DNA of 64,000 nt from Acanthopleura granulata. Its lineage: Eukaryota; Mollusca; Polyplacophora; Chitonida; Chitonidae. The stretch covers positions 48,380,032-48,444,031 of the forward strand of contig JABBOT010000080.1 in the NCBI GenBank assembly GCA_016165875.1, in the 5' to 3' direction. Position 1 is the first letter of the stretch. The number at the start of each line of letters is the position of its first letter. The notes below the pieces were generated by a model that had not been told where the DNA came from, did no database searches, and saw only the letters and a program-made list of their open reading frames with translations. Both the position numbers and the translations under genes were made by a program. Below, piece after piece: positions 32,441-46,500 of this stretch.

Positions 32441-33390
32441 TTCCCTTTATAGTTCCTAACCATATCTAAAATATAATACAAGAACATGGGCAATTATTCA
32501 AAAACAAATGTTTTACATTTTATTTCATCGCGTCTTGCAGCTGAGATGCTGAACAATATGGGATACATGCAGTTTTAACACATTATATTTAACAAATTGC
32601 TCCATGAACGAAAACCACATTCCACACAAAAATAACTGTTGCGTTGACACTACATTCATTCACAACAGAAGGAACCACTTTACTTATTTGCAGACGTTTT
32701 TTCCCTTGACAGCAAAATACGTTTTGCTGATTGGGGCATAACGCATAGTTTTTGAAGGCTAAAAGCCTGTCTGGGCGATTTGCCCCAGAGCCCAATGGGC
32801 GTTTTGCTTCATGCATTTTATTTCCGAAAGCTCACACGTGACATCGTGTCATCGCTACATCACAGTATGGTACACGTGCAGATAACTTATTTAGGTTCAT
32901 GACACATCTAGGGTGTGGAGATGTAACAAAACAAAACCGTCCATTTTTAAAAGATGCAGAGCGAAATTTGACACTTACCTCGCTGGAGATCAGCCACGCA
33001 GTCATCAAAGTTGACGGTATGGGTAACTTTCTCGCTAGAGGGCATCACCCGTTTGCCGGGAGATGACGTCTTTGTTTCTAAGTTTAGAAAGTGTGTTTTG
33101 CGTCAACTGGGCGTTTTGCCCCGCCCCAGGTGAGCTCATCCGAAAACTTCGTCGCAGTGTCTGCTAGTATGACAAGTGGCTATAGTCTTCTGAGAGCAGT
33201 CGCGGTATACCACGAACGCATAAACTCCGGAGTAGACCTACGCCCACCGAAATTAAATCTGATCAGACGCCGCCAGTTGCTCACGATCGCAAGGTTTTAT
33301 CAAACTTTTCCACATGAGCGTCAGGCGAAGCGCGACTGCGTCGGGTTGGTCCCAGTTGCTTACGATCGCAAGTCGACCTATGCCCTGCTT

Positions 33391-36300
33391 TGGAAGCAAA
33401 CCGTCCACAATGACAAACACCCCTCAGTCAGTCGAAGTCTGGGAAGTTTACCCCATGCGGCGCCGACAGGCGGCCACACCGTCACTGGCCCTTAATGCAG
33501 AGCTGGGAGCTGATCACTCTCTTTTCTTATATTTCTACCACCTAATCGAATTGGCTAACCTGTTCGGCTAGAATTTATCGGCTAAACTTAACGTCATTTA
33601 CGGTAAATATATGCATTAGTGGGACTGGGATGGCAGGAAGCGCTCATTGGCACGCGTGTGCCAGTTTATGTGGTGTTACATGAAGGTCAATGGAAATATG
33701 CCATCGTTGGTGATATACCGGTAGAAGCCATTTCATCCATAAATTAATACTAATGTGTCTTCGCCTATAATGCCTTGTCCTCCCAACAACTGAGGGGTGC
33801 CTGACCAGGGAGGTCTTACGTTCTCAAGCAGTGTCGACGTTCAAACCAGAAAAAAATCATCAAAAACTATATGTAAGCAGGTGATATTTAAGGTCTTGTT
33901 ATATGGTGATATTGTTCATTGCATTCCATAGTCTTTTACTAATGTGACTTTTGTGTATGTTATCATGAGGTTTGTTAGTCGCTTGTCTCACATTTGGTCA
34001 TGAAACTCATTCTTCTTGTGTCTCATTTGTTCATGAAACACCATTTTGTTGTTATAAGCATGGAAATATTCTTTCAGTCTCTGGCCAGAATGCTGTATAC
34101 ATAGATGTATATTACACATTAAAGTATTCTGATTTGTAAATAAATATCATGATAACCGGAAGCGAGTTACACTTTTCATGTTCTTTTTTTCAACTAACCA
34201 AACGTAGTACAGTTTGGGTCAAATGTAGCAAAGGTGGCTCAGAAGGAACCTTGCTTATAATAGTCATATTGCTGATGTGACCTTGAAGTCTAGTCACACG
34301 GGTTAACTTGAAACAAGCAAACTGCTGGGCTCTAAAGGCCCTTAACTCACAAAAGAAGTGGCAGAGTGGAGTTAAGTGCAAAATATTTGGAAGCAAGACA
34401 ACCATCTGATCAGAGACGGCTAACATCTGCAGATATATTTAAATGACATGTGGAAATAGGGGACTGTTTAAAGTGTCTGATTATGGATGAAAAACATTTG
34501 AAAAGAAGACAAATGTCCTGTAATCGGTGAAAAACATCTGAAAACAAAGGACAAGTGTTTCATAACGGGTTGCAAAGAACGGCAGACATAAGGCCACGAG
34601 ATCATGAAGCTGTCTTAGACTTAAGCCAGATGTAGTTTTAACTTTAAAAGAGTTTGTTATGCCAAGCTGTGACTTGCCTTACGGGCTATTGCGTTAATAC
34701 TTAAAGTTATCTTAGAATTTAATAACAAAATTGAAAATAAGCATTTCTGTTGAAATATAAGCTCCGAAATAGGTCCGAAACGACAGCGTTGAAATACTGG
34801 GGCCTGGAAACAGACGACAAGTGTCTGATAATGGGTAGTAAACATCTGGAAACAGACGGCAAGTGTCTGATAATGGGTAGTAAACATCTGGAAACAGACG
34901 ACAAGTGTCTGATAATGGGTAGTAAACATCTGGAAACAGACGGCAAGTGTCTGATAATGGGTAGTAAACATCTGGAAACAGACGACAAGTGTCTGATAAT
35001 GGGTAGTAAACATCTGGAAACAAACGATGAGTATCTGATGATGGACATCCAGAAATATCAGAAGACTTCTGATAAAGGACAAACATCTGCTAAAATTAGG
35101 GATGTAACATCTGGAAATAGAACAAACGTCTCACAGTGGAAAAAACGGAAGACAGGTATATGTATGTGTCTGATAATGGATGACAACGATCTGGAAACAT
35201 GCAAAACATAAACAACTGGAAACATGAAACACTTATTTGAAAACTCGGGGATGAAATTCTGAGAGGAGGAGCGACGTCTTAAAAAAGAAAACAAAAGACC
35301 TTTGGTAACAGGATGCAAGCGTCTGGAATCCGTGGGAACACCCGAGACCATCGGGGGGGGGGACAGGATAAAAACGTTTGGAAGCTGAAGGTTAGTGCCT
35401 CGAATCGAGGAGATAAAAATGCTGCATACCAAATAGACAGCTCTTCTTACCGGATCATAAAACGTACCGTTTCAAATATAGGCCTATACATGTGCCTTGC
35501 CAGCTGTAGGGCGAGATTGAAGCACACACTTCTTGACCCAACTCTGGAAACCTGTTATAATATTGTATGTATAGGTGGAAGTTTGTGATGACGGACCACG
35601 TATGTGTCTCTGAACCATTTCCATATAGAAGGCTGTAAAATGTACAATGAAAAAAGAAGTCCGAGCCTCCGTAGGCATTTTGTGTTTTGATTTTGTTTTT
35701 CCGCGCTATTGGTGAAATCACCAGGACTACTGATCTGGGATTTAAACAACGGGATCGTGTGGTCCATAAACGTATGGATATCCTTTATCAATGAGTTTGG
35801 AGTTAAATTCCTAAAATTTATATTCATGCAAAGAAATCAACAATGACTGAGAGAGGGCTAACTATTAACTACGGTACGGTAATGAGAAACATGACTGAAT
35901 CGGTTCTCTATTGGCCTACTGTGTCTTCGAAAAATAATTGTATAAACAGAGGCCAGTAAAGATGACTCACTACACATGCGACCCGAAAAAGTCTAGACGG
36001 TGCTATCACGCAGAAGTAAATATAGCATTTTAGCCTGTAAGTGTAACACTTCTGTAGGGCATACTACATACTCACTCTACCTGGAGGAACATTTAATTTC
36101 ACGAGTACGGGTATTAAAAATATTTTGAAGATGTGCGACATGTTGGGAAAGAAAACTAAAGAGCAACGACCAGCGCAAATCTAAACTGACAATGATATGT
36201 ATGTAGCAACTTTTACGGCTGTGAGGATTTTTTTTCTAAACTGGTATCGGACATGTAGACTTAGGCCTGACTTGTACAAATAATACTGTTAAAGGCAACA

Positions 36301-37018
36301 AACAAGAGAGTTAGATGTATTGGTAGAAAGATTTAATATCGTATAATATAAATAATGTTAACACTAAATAAAGCCGAGAGCACAGTTCACTGACGCGTGA
36401 GAAGTTTTCCGTCTGGAATGTTCCAACTCCTCTGGATTAGGCTTAACCCTCATGGAGAGTCTTGCTTCTGGAATAGGCTGAAAAAAAAATTCTTGAGTTG
36501 AGTTTAAATGCGTGTAATGCGCAAGAAGGAAAAGGCCTACGTGTGTTTCATTTTATTTATCAGCAGCTGTAGGGTGTGCGCAGTTCTGAAGCGCATTCAG
36601 GCTACCTTTGTCGATAGGCTGTGTATGATATAATGGTAGGCTTACATGGGAGTATATTGTATTCAAAGGAATTAAATCTTCATTTTTTCGTAAGCAAATT
36701 TTATGTAAGCAATGTATGTCGTTCTGCAACTAATAATGATTTGCAATTTTTTACTCTCCTTGAAGTAAGTGTGCGTTTGAGTCATCCTTTTAAATATACA
36801 TAGACGGGCCATTGCATCAACGGTTTCCCTTCAGGGCGTGGTAAGCTGGTTCTTATGACTGCCGCTAGGTGTCGCTGTTTGTTAACGGAAGGGCTTGTTG
36901 CAGCATCGTAAACATGGGGGGATTTGACATGCAATGATTGAGGTGACGCGAAGGGGAAAGATCGAAAAAACAGCGAGTTAGAATGTCGTGAATAGTGGAC
37001 ACAGTCAAACGAAACAAA
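33391..37018. other. Intergenic before the espin-like gene
   Basis: Contains the 42-bp array (34430-35210) and a G run near 35345. 36850-37018 is the presumed 5' UTR/promoter of the espin-like gene, with no obvious TATA box. Nothing else recognised. Confidence 0.5.
34430..35210. repeat. 42-bp tandem array with degenerate flanks
   Basis: About six well-conserved copies at 34805-35045 (gaaacagacgRcaagtgtct, gataatgggtagtaaacatc). Diverged copies with catctgRaaac extend on either side. Open frames on both strands follow from the 14-codon period. Confidence 0.88.
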
Positions 37019-37506
37019 ATGGTAGCAAGCCGAGCCCTGGCAGCATCCAAAGCGGGGGACCTGGAGTCGCTGAGAGCGCTGGCAGTCGAGTCGAACTTGT
37101 CCCAAAACATTGTGGACGAAAACGGCGCAACGTGCTTACATTATGCTGCGCGGAATGACAGGTGTGAAGTTTTGGATTTTTTAGTAAATCAGTGCGGATT
37201 CCAGGGGAATAAACGCTCCCATGTCGGTTCAACAGCAGCCCACGATGCCGCAGCGACAGGGAACTTAAAGGCGTTGTCGTGGTTGTTGTACAATACAGAC
37301 TGCAAAGCCGATGACCAGGACGGGTCGGGAGCCACGGCTGCACATCTCAGCTCTCTTTACGGCCACACCTATGTTCTGAGATGGCTGATTGAAAAAACCA
37401 ACTGTGACATTCTCAAGAAAGCTTCCTCAGGAGCCATCCCACTTCACTTCTCCATCGTGGGAGGCGACATTAGAGCCGTCAAATTGTTGGTGGAACAAGC
37501 CCCCAG
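37019..37506 (+). CDS. ESPN: Espin-like exon 1 (ankyrin repeats 1-5)
   Basis: 162 codons plus 2 nt, starting MVASRALAASKAGDLESLRA. The repeats run uninterrupted to LLVEQAP, with donor AG/GTAATT, phase 2. A single large exon covers the first half of the ankyrin domain. Confidence 0.86.
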
Positions 37507-40500
37507 GTAATTAGCATATATATTAATAATAATTTCAAGACTACATAGTAATTTAAAGAGGTTGAAACTTTAAACTGTTAAAATTGGTCGTAGCAGTCAG
37601 GACACTTTTGTAAGAGAGTTGATTTTACCAATCTGATAGTGTGTAATCAATTATTATTATAACCAATGTTATCGAAATAAAACCACATAAAATATTTATT
37701 TGACAGTTACCCAATATTAAACTCCTTGTATTAGAGTGTCTACTCTTGATTGTAAAAGAGGGTGATATTTCTTTATTGAAATTCACTAGTATCCATGTAA
37801 TGCCATGATTTGAAGAATATGCATGTTGATTTGTGTTGCTCAATAGCAATTGAGAATTACACTAGTTAAAGTAGAACTGCAAGTGGTCAAGTTTAACGGT
37901 TTGAAAGCAGTGTGAGATATTGACCTGCATATGCATCAGTGTGACGTCACTAGTTGCGAACATATAACTCAGATTTGAGTGCAACAGCCAAGAGAACCAC
38001 ATGTACAATGTTAAACGGCATACATCCGTGTCCCTGTCAAACAGTATTTTGCACACCATTTCTCATATCAAAGGCACACCTCCATCAATGCACGCTAAGA
38101 AAAACCCCAATGAATGAATGAATGATTATGGCTTAACGCCACAAAACCCCAAAGAAAAGCTCATGTTTATTTCTTGGTCGAGCACTGTGGAGTAAACATG
38201 TAAATTTGTGTTCTTACCCAGGCTTGTTTGATGTCAAAAAGTGTATGTAATCATCATTTGTTAATCTAAGCAGTCACCAGTGAATAATGAGGAATGATAT
38301 ACATTTGACATTTGATGTTTAAAGCTGTACTCAAGAATTTTGTACATAAAGTCTGTTGGTCACCTTTATAGTTGGGGGAACAAAAGCATCTGGTGTAAGC
38401 CAGCAGACATTAGCTTTAGTTACTGATAAACTTTTCCATGTATAATGTATAGATTTTGATGCCTTATATTGGTGAAAAAATATATGTCATTCTCAACAAA
38501 CATAAGACTGAGTAAACAACACGATGTAGATTGCTTATGCCATCAAAGCCCAATGGAATTCTATATGTATGACAGAAAAAGAAAGTAGAAATCCCCTGTA
38601 GAAGACCATATTTGAACCTGTACCTCCAGTAACAGTTGCTAGGAGTTGCTGCACACAGCCTGCATAATTGTATGAGAAATATGAAGTGTGTACATGTAGT
38701 GCTGTAGGCCAATATGTCAATTATTATGCTGTGAATGACATGGGAATGTAAAAGCTAAAGTAGCCAGATTGCACTTGAGGCCATAAAGTTAATTTTTGGA
38801 GGAAAATTTCTATAAATTAACTTCACTGCCATTTTCAAGGAATAAAGATGGGCTATATGAGTCAGAGTAGGCTAACCTTTTTGAAACACTCACACATATA
38901 GTATGTGGCGATGTTTTCCTGACGTGACATGATGTCATGGAGACATGTGATATTATTTCCAGTAGTCCATGTCATTACTTCAGTCACTGCAAATGCATTT
39001 GCCCATGAAATAGCATTGATATTAGTTCATTAAATTGGTTGACACATTCGCCAAGTTTCAACAGACCACAGCATTTACCTGTACTATTCTATCACGATTT
39101 CAATCCACCTCAGAAATAAATCCTCGTGCTACATGGGTTAAAATGGACCCTGCTCCTGCGTTCTGTGCTAACATGCACTAAACAGTCCACACTTGCACTC
39201 CAGTGGTTTATATGTAATTCTTACTGTGGATGAGTAATGTGGGAAATTGTTTTTGCGTACATCTGTATCATTGACACCAGAAGAACATGTAACCATTTAA
39301 TGGTATGGAGGATATGTTACACAACCATTGATCAGTAGTCGTCACATGTTGTTCACAAGCACTGGTATGCATACTACATGTACTGTGAGACATTTGATAT
39401 TGGACATGTATGTGCTCACAATGAGGTGACTAAGAAAGTGAAAAGCAGGTCAGATTTGTGAATTGCTTTAATGCACTGTATACAGTGCTGAGACTACTCA
39501 TGACTACATGATTTCAAAAGCAAGGAAGTGGATCTGTTTTCTTTTTGCGTATTTTTGTTTTTGAATACAAGTTGAAGTGATGATGGATTGTTTTTTGTGT
39601 GAACTAATTACATGAAGAAAAGAGCATACTCATGCTTGTATCGTAAGTGCATATATGTACACAAGGAAAACTAAAGATGTTAGCATGTTGAAAACTATGA
39701 GGTTAGATGACTGAAAAGCATAGAAGACACATGCATGCTGCAGACAAGATGAAGAGGCAAGAATTCCAATTACAAGAAAAATTCTGTGACTGCATGTCAT
39801 TCTTATACATGTAGAATGGTTGTCTCCTTTTAATGTGTTTAAATCTCTGATTGTTAGTTTTGGGGTGGTTTTTTTTTGGTTTTGTTTTTTTTTTCTCTTT
39901 TTTTTTCCTGTCCTCTCATCAATAGTTAAAGCCACACATGAAGATCAATTCTTGGTGACTTATTCACAAGAGAAGAACTCTTAAAAGAGTCAGGGGAAGG
40001 CCTGCAAGTCTCTCAGACATGTGCACTCCTGTGTTTGGGTTATCATGTGATGGCATTAATGTGTTTGCCACAGTGATTTGCCTCCTGGGAGGAATTTCCT
40101 CAGATGTGATAAGAAAAAACGCCTCAACCTGGCACAGGTCCTAATGCTCAAAGGGGGCTCTTGAATCTTTAAGCTAACACAAAAAAGGACGGGTATGGAT
40201 TTACCTGATATGTAGATGTTTTCCTGGCCCTATTTTGGTGAATGGCTTAACAAGTTTACCTGTCAAAGTAAAGTGATTTTGTCTGCCTGACCCAGATCCA
40301 GCCTGCCCTGGCTGCATACTTGAACTTGGAGTGGTTTTCAACAACATGGTGAACATGTCATTGTGTATGTTATAAATTAACATACATGCACAGTATGGTG
40401 TGGTTTTTCACAAACTTACAAGACCATAAATTCAAGCTTATCAAAGTTTTATCCAGAACTTATTACTGCCCTGAGCTTTTTGTTGGTTTTTTTTTTTGTG

Positions 40501-43500
40501 TATGTGTGTGTGTGACAAAAAAATTCAATAAGCAGAAGACGAAAAGCAGGTCCATTGATGCACAGCATATAAATACCTCAGTTCAGCATCGAAAAATTCA
40601 TATATACACTGTATATGAAACTATGAAAAGGATTTTGAAGAATAAATTCCGTCGGATTCTTGCACTTTGATGCTCAGGAAAGTCCTATGGATGGACACAG
40701 GTGAAATCGTTCTTTAGAAAAAAAACTCTCTATAATGTCATTTTGTCATTGTGTTTGCCTACAAATATTGAAATGATATCAGTTATCAAAAATGAAGGAT
40801 ATGCATCACTTTATTAAAATAATGTAGTTCACAAATGAAATGCACCTGGTAATACAAACATGTATAAAGACTGGTTTTGACAAGTTGGACATCTGTAAAC
40901 CTGTACAGAGTTGTTGCCTGTGTTTACAGCATGTCGTGGGAAGTACTTTATGTTAAAACCACACTACACAAATATCTATCCGGAAAAACACTTCCTTACA
41001 CATAATACACCTCCCGTTACAAAACCAATGATAAAGAAAGTCACAACGTGTCTATAATTAACCTTGTTCTGCTCTATTTGATGCACAGTATACAATTGTT
41101 CACTTTTCTAGCCCTGTCTAACACAGTGTACATGTAATGGGAAAGCAGGCCTTACCAAGCAGTTTGTTGTATATGTGTTATGGAAAACATCATTCACGTG
41201 ACAGAAATTTATGTCCCTTGCCAGTTGTCAGCAGTGGTGTTATGTAGATATAATTAGTGCCTACAGTCCTCAGGTTCCTCCGTGGTATAGGGTTTTCAGG
41301 TGCCAAAAGTTACCACAACTTACCTGTGGATGAGAGGGACATGTATGTTGGTGCCGGTGCGTGAAGGCTACCTACCAGAGTGCTTCAGATGAGGGGCCTG
41401 TCACCATAATTTACACCTCTGAAAATGTTCAGTAGTTGTCTCTTAAAGTAAAAGACAGCTCATGGCTGAAGTACTGTTCATCAAAGAGATTAGAAAATTT
41501 TCTCTTGAATGTAACAAACTGCTTGAAATTGTATGAATTTGTTGCTGAATTATCTTTGTTTGAAATGTGGAGTATTGAGCTGCCGACTGGGAATCTGAAG
41601 GCGTCCATGCTTTTAAGCTGATGAGACATTGACCAGTCAGAGAGCTAGGAGAGATAGGAGGTGTTTAAAAGCTGTGACGTAAATGTTCTGAGCTGTCTGT
41701 TGTAACATGTAATAACATAGGCACAGTACACTTGTTATATGTTTTAATTATATTACATGTAAGAACATGTGTGAACAACACTGCAAAGTTTTCCCAGACC
41801 AGACCATAAGTTTCTTGATGATTTCATGTCACAAATTGGCATATATACTTAAGTTACAAACTCGTGCAACCCCAGCAGCTTACTACAGCCTCAGGTGAGA
41901 AAAACTGTTCCGTGCTTGGAACAGTTATGTCACAGTATTATCATTATTAGAGATCACACTTCCTGGATATAGCACAGGTTCTAGTGCTGAAAATTGGCTA
42001 AGACCTCTCCGGGTTTCGAACCAAGGACCTCAGAGTCAGGCACCAAATCACCAGCAATACATGTCAACCATCTAGACCACTCGACCAACCAGCCTTCTAC
42101 AAAAATAGAAGGTAGCTGACCGGTAGACTTTACAGTGAACATGCATGACCCCTCTGATGATAAGAAATGACACAGTTCTCTTAGCTGAAGATATCAGAAC
42201 GGTAGACGTCATTTAGAAAGAGAATTTAAGTAACAATATTACCATTATTAGAGATTACACTTCCTGGATATAGCACAGGCTGTAGTGCTGAAGGATCAGG
42301 GGTAATGCATGTTCGCTGTAAAGTCTACCGATCAGCTACCTTCTATTTTTGTAGAAGGCTGGTTGGTCAAGTGGACTCTGAGGTCGTTAGTTTGAAATAT
42401 CTGGCAAAGTCGGTGGTTCAGTCCACTCCTAATCCTATCTGCCCTCGTTTAAGTGAAAACTACCTGAGCAAGGCATTCAACTCAATCAGTCAGTCAGTCT
42501 TGTTTAAGAACATATAAGATGCCTATACATGTAAATGTATGTTATAACTTATATAGTTTTGAAAAACTGCAGTTCCTTACTTTAGAAAAGGATATTTTTC
42601 TGTAGGAATAAAGTCCAACTTCCACTATCTGTTTCCAGGTCAGTCAATATTCAGATGCAGAATGGAGCCAGTGCGACATACCTGTGCAGTCAAGAAGGGA
42701 AACTGGACATTCTGAAATTCCTTGTGCTGGAGGCCAAAGCCTCCATAAAGATGGATGCCTATGATGGAATGTCCTGTTTGCACGCTGCAGCTCAAATGGG
42801 AAACCTGGACATTGTGAAATGGCTGGTAAGAAATTCCAAAGTACCCGTGTAAATCAAACTGTGAAAACATCAGCTGTAACAGCATTTTTTTATTTCATGA
42901 ACATTGTACGATGAAACATGTGGGAATTAAAAAGTCTCATGCAAATATCTGGTTTCGTATGTAGATCTTAAGTTGGAAGTTGTAAACCTTTATTTTTTTT
43001 TCGTTTGATAATTTGGGGTTCTTTTTAGTTCTTGTTATGGGTCTGTTGGTGAGAGTCACCAGAGTCACCATCATAGAGGCATGAAGAAATGTGGAGAAAT
43101 TTCTGGAGGTAGTTTCACGGCAGTACTCAGTGTCACTACATTTAACGAAATAGACCGTGTGTTATGGTCAAGTATTAGCTTCCTTTCATGATGTTTTCTT
43201 AATTGTTTTGTTGGGATTTATATGCAATGATTATGCATTGAGTATAACTTTTAATTATGTCTGGAGTAGTGCTTTCCTTTGTTACCCTTTTTAGTTTTAT
43301 GTCCTGGATGATCATCGAATGGAAGGGTGAGTGTCACATACCAGCCGGTACCTTGACTGCCTGTGATAGCGAATGTAGCATAAGGACGTACATCATCCAA
43401 AAAAGCTTACGTGGATGTGTTTAACAGCTCCTAATTGTATTAAGGCCTACCTTGCGGCAATTGATCGCTTAGGTAGTCGTTAAAATGGTGGAAATAAAGA

Positions 43501-46500
43501 ATAATGTGGAAGTTAATTATCAGAGAGAGGGTATGCCATTTTACCTGACCCCTTGGGTTACTGCCCAAGAATAATGGACTGGACAAGTAAAGACAGAGAA
43601 TACAGAGGGTGTCAGCCCATCTAGATGAACTAAGAGTGTTATTTTATAATCCTGACATTCATCGCACCCCTGAGTCCAATACCTGTTCTCAAGAAATATC
43701 GCAGCAGATCTCGAACTCAGAGTCAATGGAAGTGCTGTCAGTCCCAGTGGGTTGCTGCCCAAGAATATCAGACAGGTACCTTGCCTGTCACATTTACAAC
43801 CTGTGCAGATTTCCAGGCAAGATAAGCACTGAAGCAGAAGTGTGTGAAAATGAGGCTTTTACAGTGACAGGCCTGCTGGCCACTAATGAGCACCCAGGTA
43901 TTGATATACTTTATAAAAACTGTCGTATCTTAGAAGTCACATGAAAATAAGCTCCATAGGGTGAATTAACTTGATAATAGGATAAGAAAATATTTAACCT
44001 CATTTTATAATAATATTATAAAAAAGTACACAGGTTATGCTTTCATGGTTTCCTAGCAAAGCTCACGTGCAATTTTTTTCCTCTCTATCACTTTGCCTCT
44101 TTTGTGTTTAATAGTGCTTCTTTGCATGTGAGCGCCTGCAGGCATTTGTGTTTGCTGTTATAGAATTTTAATGAGCATATTATTAAACAAATATCCTGAA
44201 ACATTTGCAGCTTTTTGGACATTGTTAATTCTGTACTGAAAAAAAAATGTGTTTCCCAGCTTCGTATGATTTTAAATGTTTGAGTGTTAGGAAAATATGG
44301 GATTTTTGGTTCATTTATATATTTATTTCATTGGTGTTTTATGTAGTACTCAAGAATATTTCACCTATACGACATCAGCCAGCATATGGTGGATGGAAAC
44401 CGAACGGAGCCTGTGTTCTCTCAGGTTCTGTCCACAGATCATATGCAGGTTTGCTGGATTTTTGGTTTAGTATACATGTATATGCTTTTTGAAATGCCCC
44501 TTCCCCATCCTCACCCAATCAGGTGTCTGATTGAAAGTAACAATTTTAACATACAAAATAACTGTTAGCACTGATATTGAATGATGAATGTGTAAACATT
44601 TTTAAAAATTATATTTCATTTCATTAGAGACTAATTTCTGTACACATGCATTTCATATGACTGTACAACATTTGTTGATCAGTTGTTTTCTATGGGGTTT
44701 TGTGCATAACAATATATTTCCACAACGTTGGTGTTAGCAGTTGAGTGATTCTGTGCAAGGTCTCAAGTCAGGTGACAATCCTCAAACAACAATCAAGTGG
44801 TGCCAGTTTTCAGTTGAAAAAATACATTTAGCTGATGCCCCCTCACCAGTTACAAGCAGTGGTGGTATATTCGAAGGGTCCAAAGCCTCCAGCTAGCATC
44901 TTGCCAACACACATAATACATGCTTGACAAAAATTTGTACTAAACATGTATTATGATGTCTTGCCTTTACATTGCTACGTACAGCAGCGGTACAAATAAT
45001 GAAGATATTTTGGATTCACACTAACAGTACAAACAGAAATGGTAAGGAGTTAGTTGGTGCTCACACTAACAGAACAAATAGAAATGGTAAGGACTTAGTT
45101 GGTGCTTACACTAACAGAACAAATAGATATGGTAAGGATTAGTTGGTGCTCACATTAACAGAACAAATAGAAATGGTAAGGAGTTAGTTGGTGCTCACAC
45201 TAACCGAACAAATAGAAATGGTAAGGAGTTAGTTGGTGCTCACATTAACAGAACAAATAGAAATGGTAAGGACTTAGTTGGTGCTCACATTAACAGAACA
45301 AATAGAAATGGTAAGGAGTTAATTGGTGCTCACATTAACAGAACAAATAGAAATCATAAGGGGTTAGTTGCAAAATTTTGATAGGGAAATGTATTTCAGT
45401 CTTACATTATTCTCCTTGAACTAATGTCACGAGCTGGGTAAGAAAAGATCGGCATAAAATGGTGCAAAGTACTGCTGCCGGGTCCTCCATTACGGACACA
45501 ATAACAGATAGGCAGTTTGTGTGTGGAGAAGACTAACGAATTGCACTGGAAGACAGCTGAATCAAATCAGAGTGAAGAGCGGTAGACCCATAATAATAAT
45601 ACTAATATCTTTATTTTCAGAGGGTAACACACTCAGTCAATGTGACAGTATTGATCTTTCCTGAGGCCCTCCATTCACTCACACAATCACTCTGCAGTCA
45701 CACGGGTAAATTCTGATTTAAAAAAAAAAAAAAATACACGGAGCATTAATTAGTTCAAAGTTATACATATGTATATCTATATATTTACATACAAAGGTAC
45801 AAGGCTTTACTATGTACTTGGCATTTTATGCCTCTTTTGGTACAAATTTTTAAATGATTTAACGGAGGCAGCAGATTACACAGAGGCAGGCAGACTGTTC
45901 TACTGAACAGTTGCAGAGTATGACAAGCTTTTCTTGAGTTGTTCTGTGTGGAAAAAGAAATTTTTACTTGATTGCTTGTACATGATCTCTGATCATGATG
46001 GGGCTCTTCTCTGAGTGGGAACAACTTTTTGATATAGTCAGGGTAGTGGTCATGTAAGGATTTGTAAACAGTGAGATTTTCTTGGTATATAATAATTTCA
46101 TGTATGGTCTTTAAGTTGAACATTTCAAAAGTTTCAGCTGACAAGTTATTGTTACGTTTGTGTAGGATAAGTTTTGCAGCAGTTTTTTGAAGTTTATATA
46201 CTCGATCAAGTGGGCCTTTGGAACAGCTGCCCCAAAGAGGGACATCTTACATTAAATGAGGAAGCATATATCTGTTATAAAATAATAGTCTTGTTTTAAA
46301 GGGAAGAAAATGCTTCTTCCTCCTCAGCATTGACAACAGCTTAGACACAGTACTGCACACTGAGTCAGTGTGACTCTGCCATGAAAGTGTACGGTCTATA
46401 TGCAGGCCAAGGAGCTTCAAATTTTGTACAGTTTCAATTTTCTGGCCATTGACTGTGACATTGAGTGAATGCAGATGACAATTTTTTACTTTCTGGGCTA

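Larger units (their letters stand above)
29771..33126 (-). mobile_element. Decayed pogo/Tigger-type DNA transposon with terminal inverted repeats
   Basis: The left end (29771) gggcggggcaaaatgccca and the right end (33108-33126) tgggcgttttgccccgccc are inverted repeats. Similar words recur subterminally (tgggcgttttgcctcg near 29908, atgggcgttttgcttc near 32800). Between them on the minus strand lie psq-type helix-turn-helix, DDE and PHD-like remnants in the order expected for pogo elements. A SINE-like fragment is inserted at about 30750. Target-site duplication is not clear. Confidence 0.82.
29205..33390. repeat. Outer inverted repeat flanking the pogo element
   Basis: 29205-29310 (cgtagatcgaccttgcgact, gcaagcaactgagagcatgc, gatctgaccctagtttta) is similar in inverted orientation to 33225-33310, and its first 40 bp again to 33345-33385 (cagttgcttacgatcgcaag). 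This could be an older element into which pogo inserted. Confidence 0.6.

Noticed and set aside
36995..37018. Upstream GTG start for the espin-like protein
   Set aside because: A non-ATG start is unlikely, and the ATG at 37019 has good context and matches the family start of the ankyrin domain.
43609..43944. Plus-strand 111-codon frame in espin-like intron 2
   Set aside because: No recognisable domain, no fit to ankyrin repeats, and no frame-compatible junction with flanking espin-like exons.
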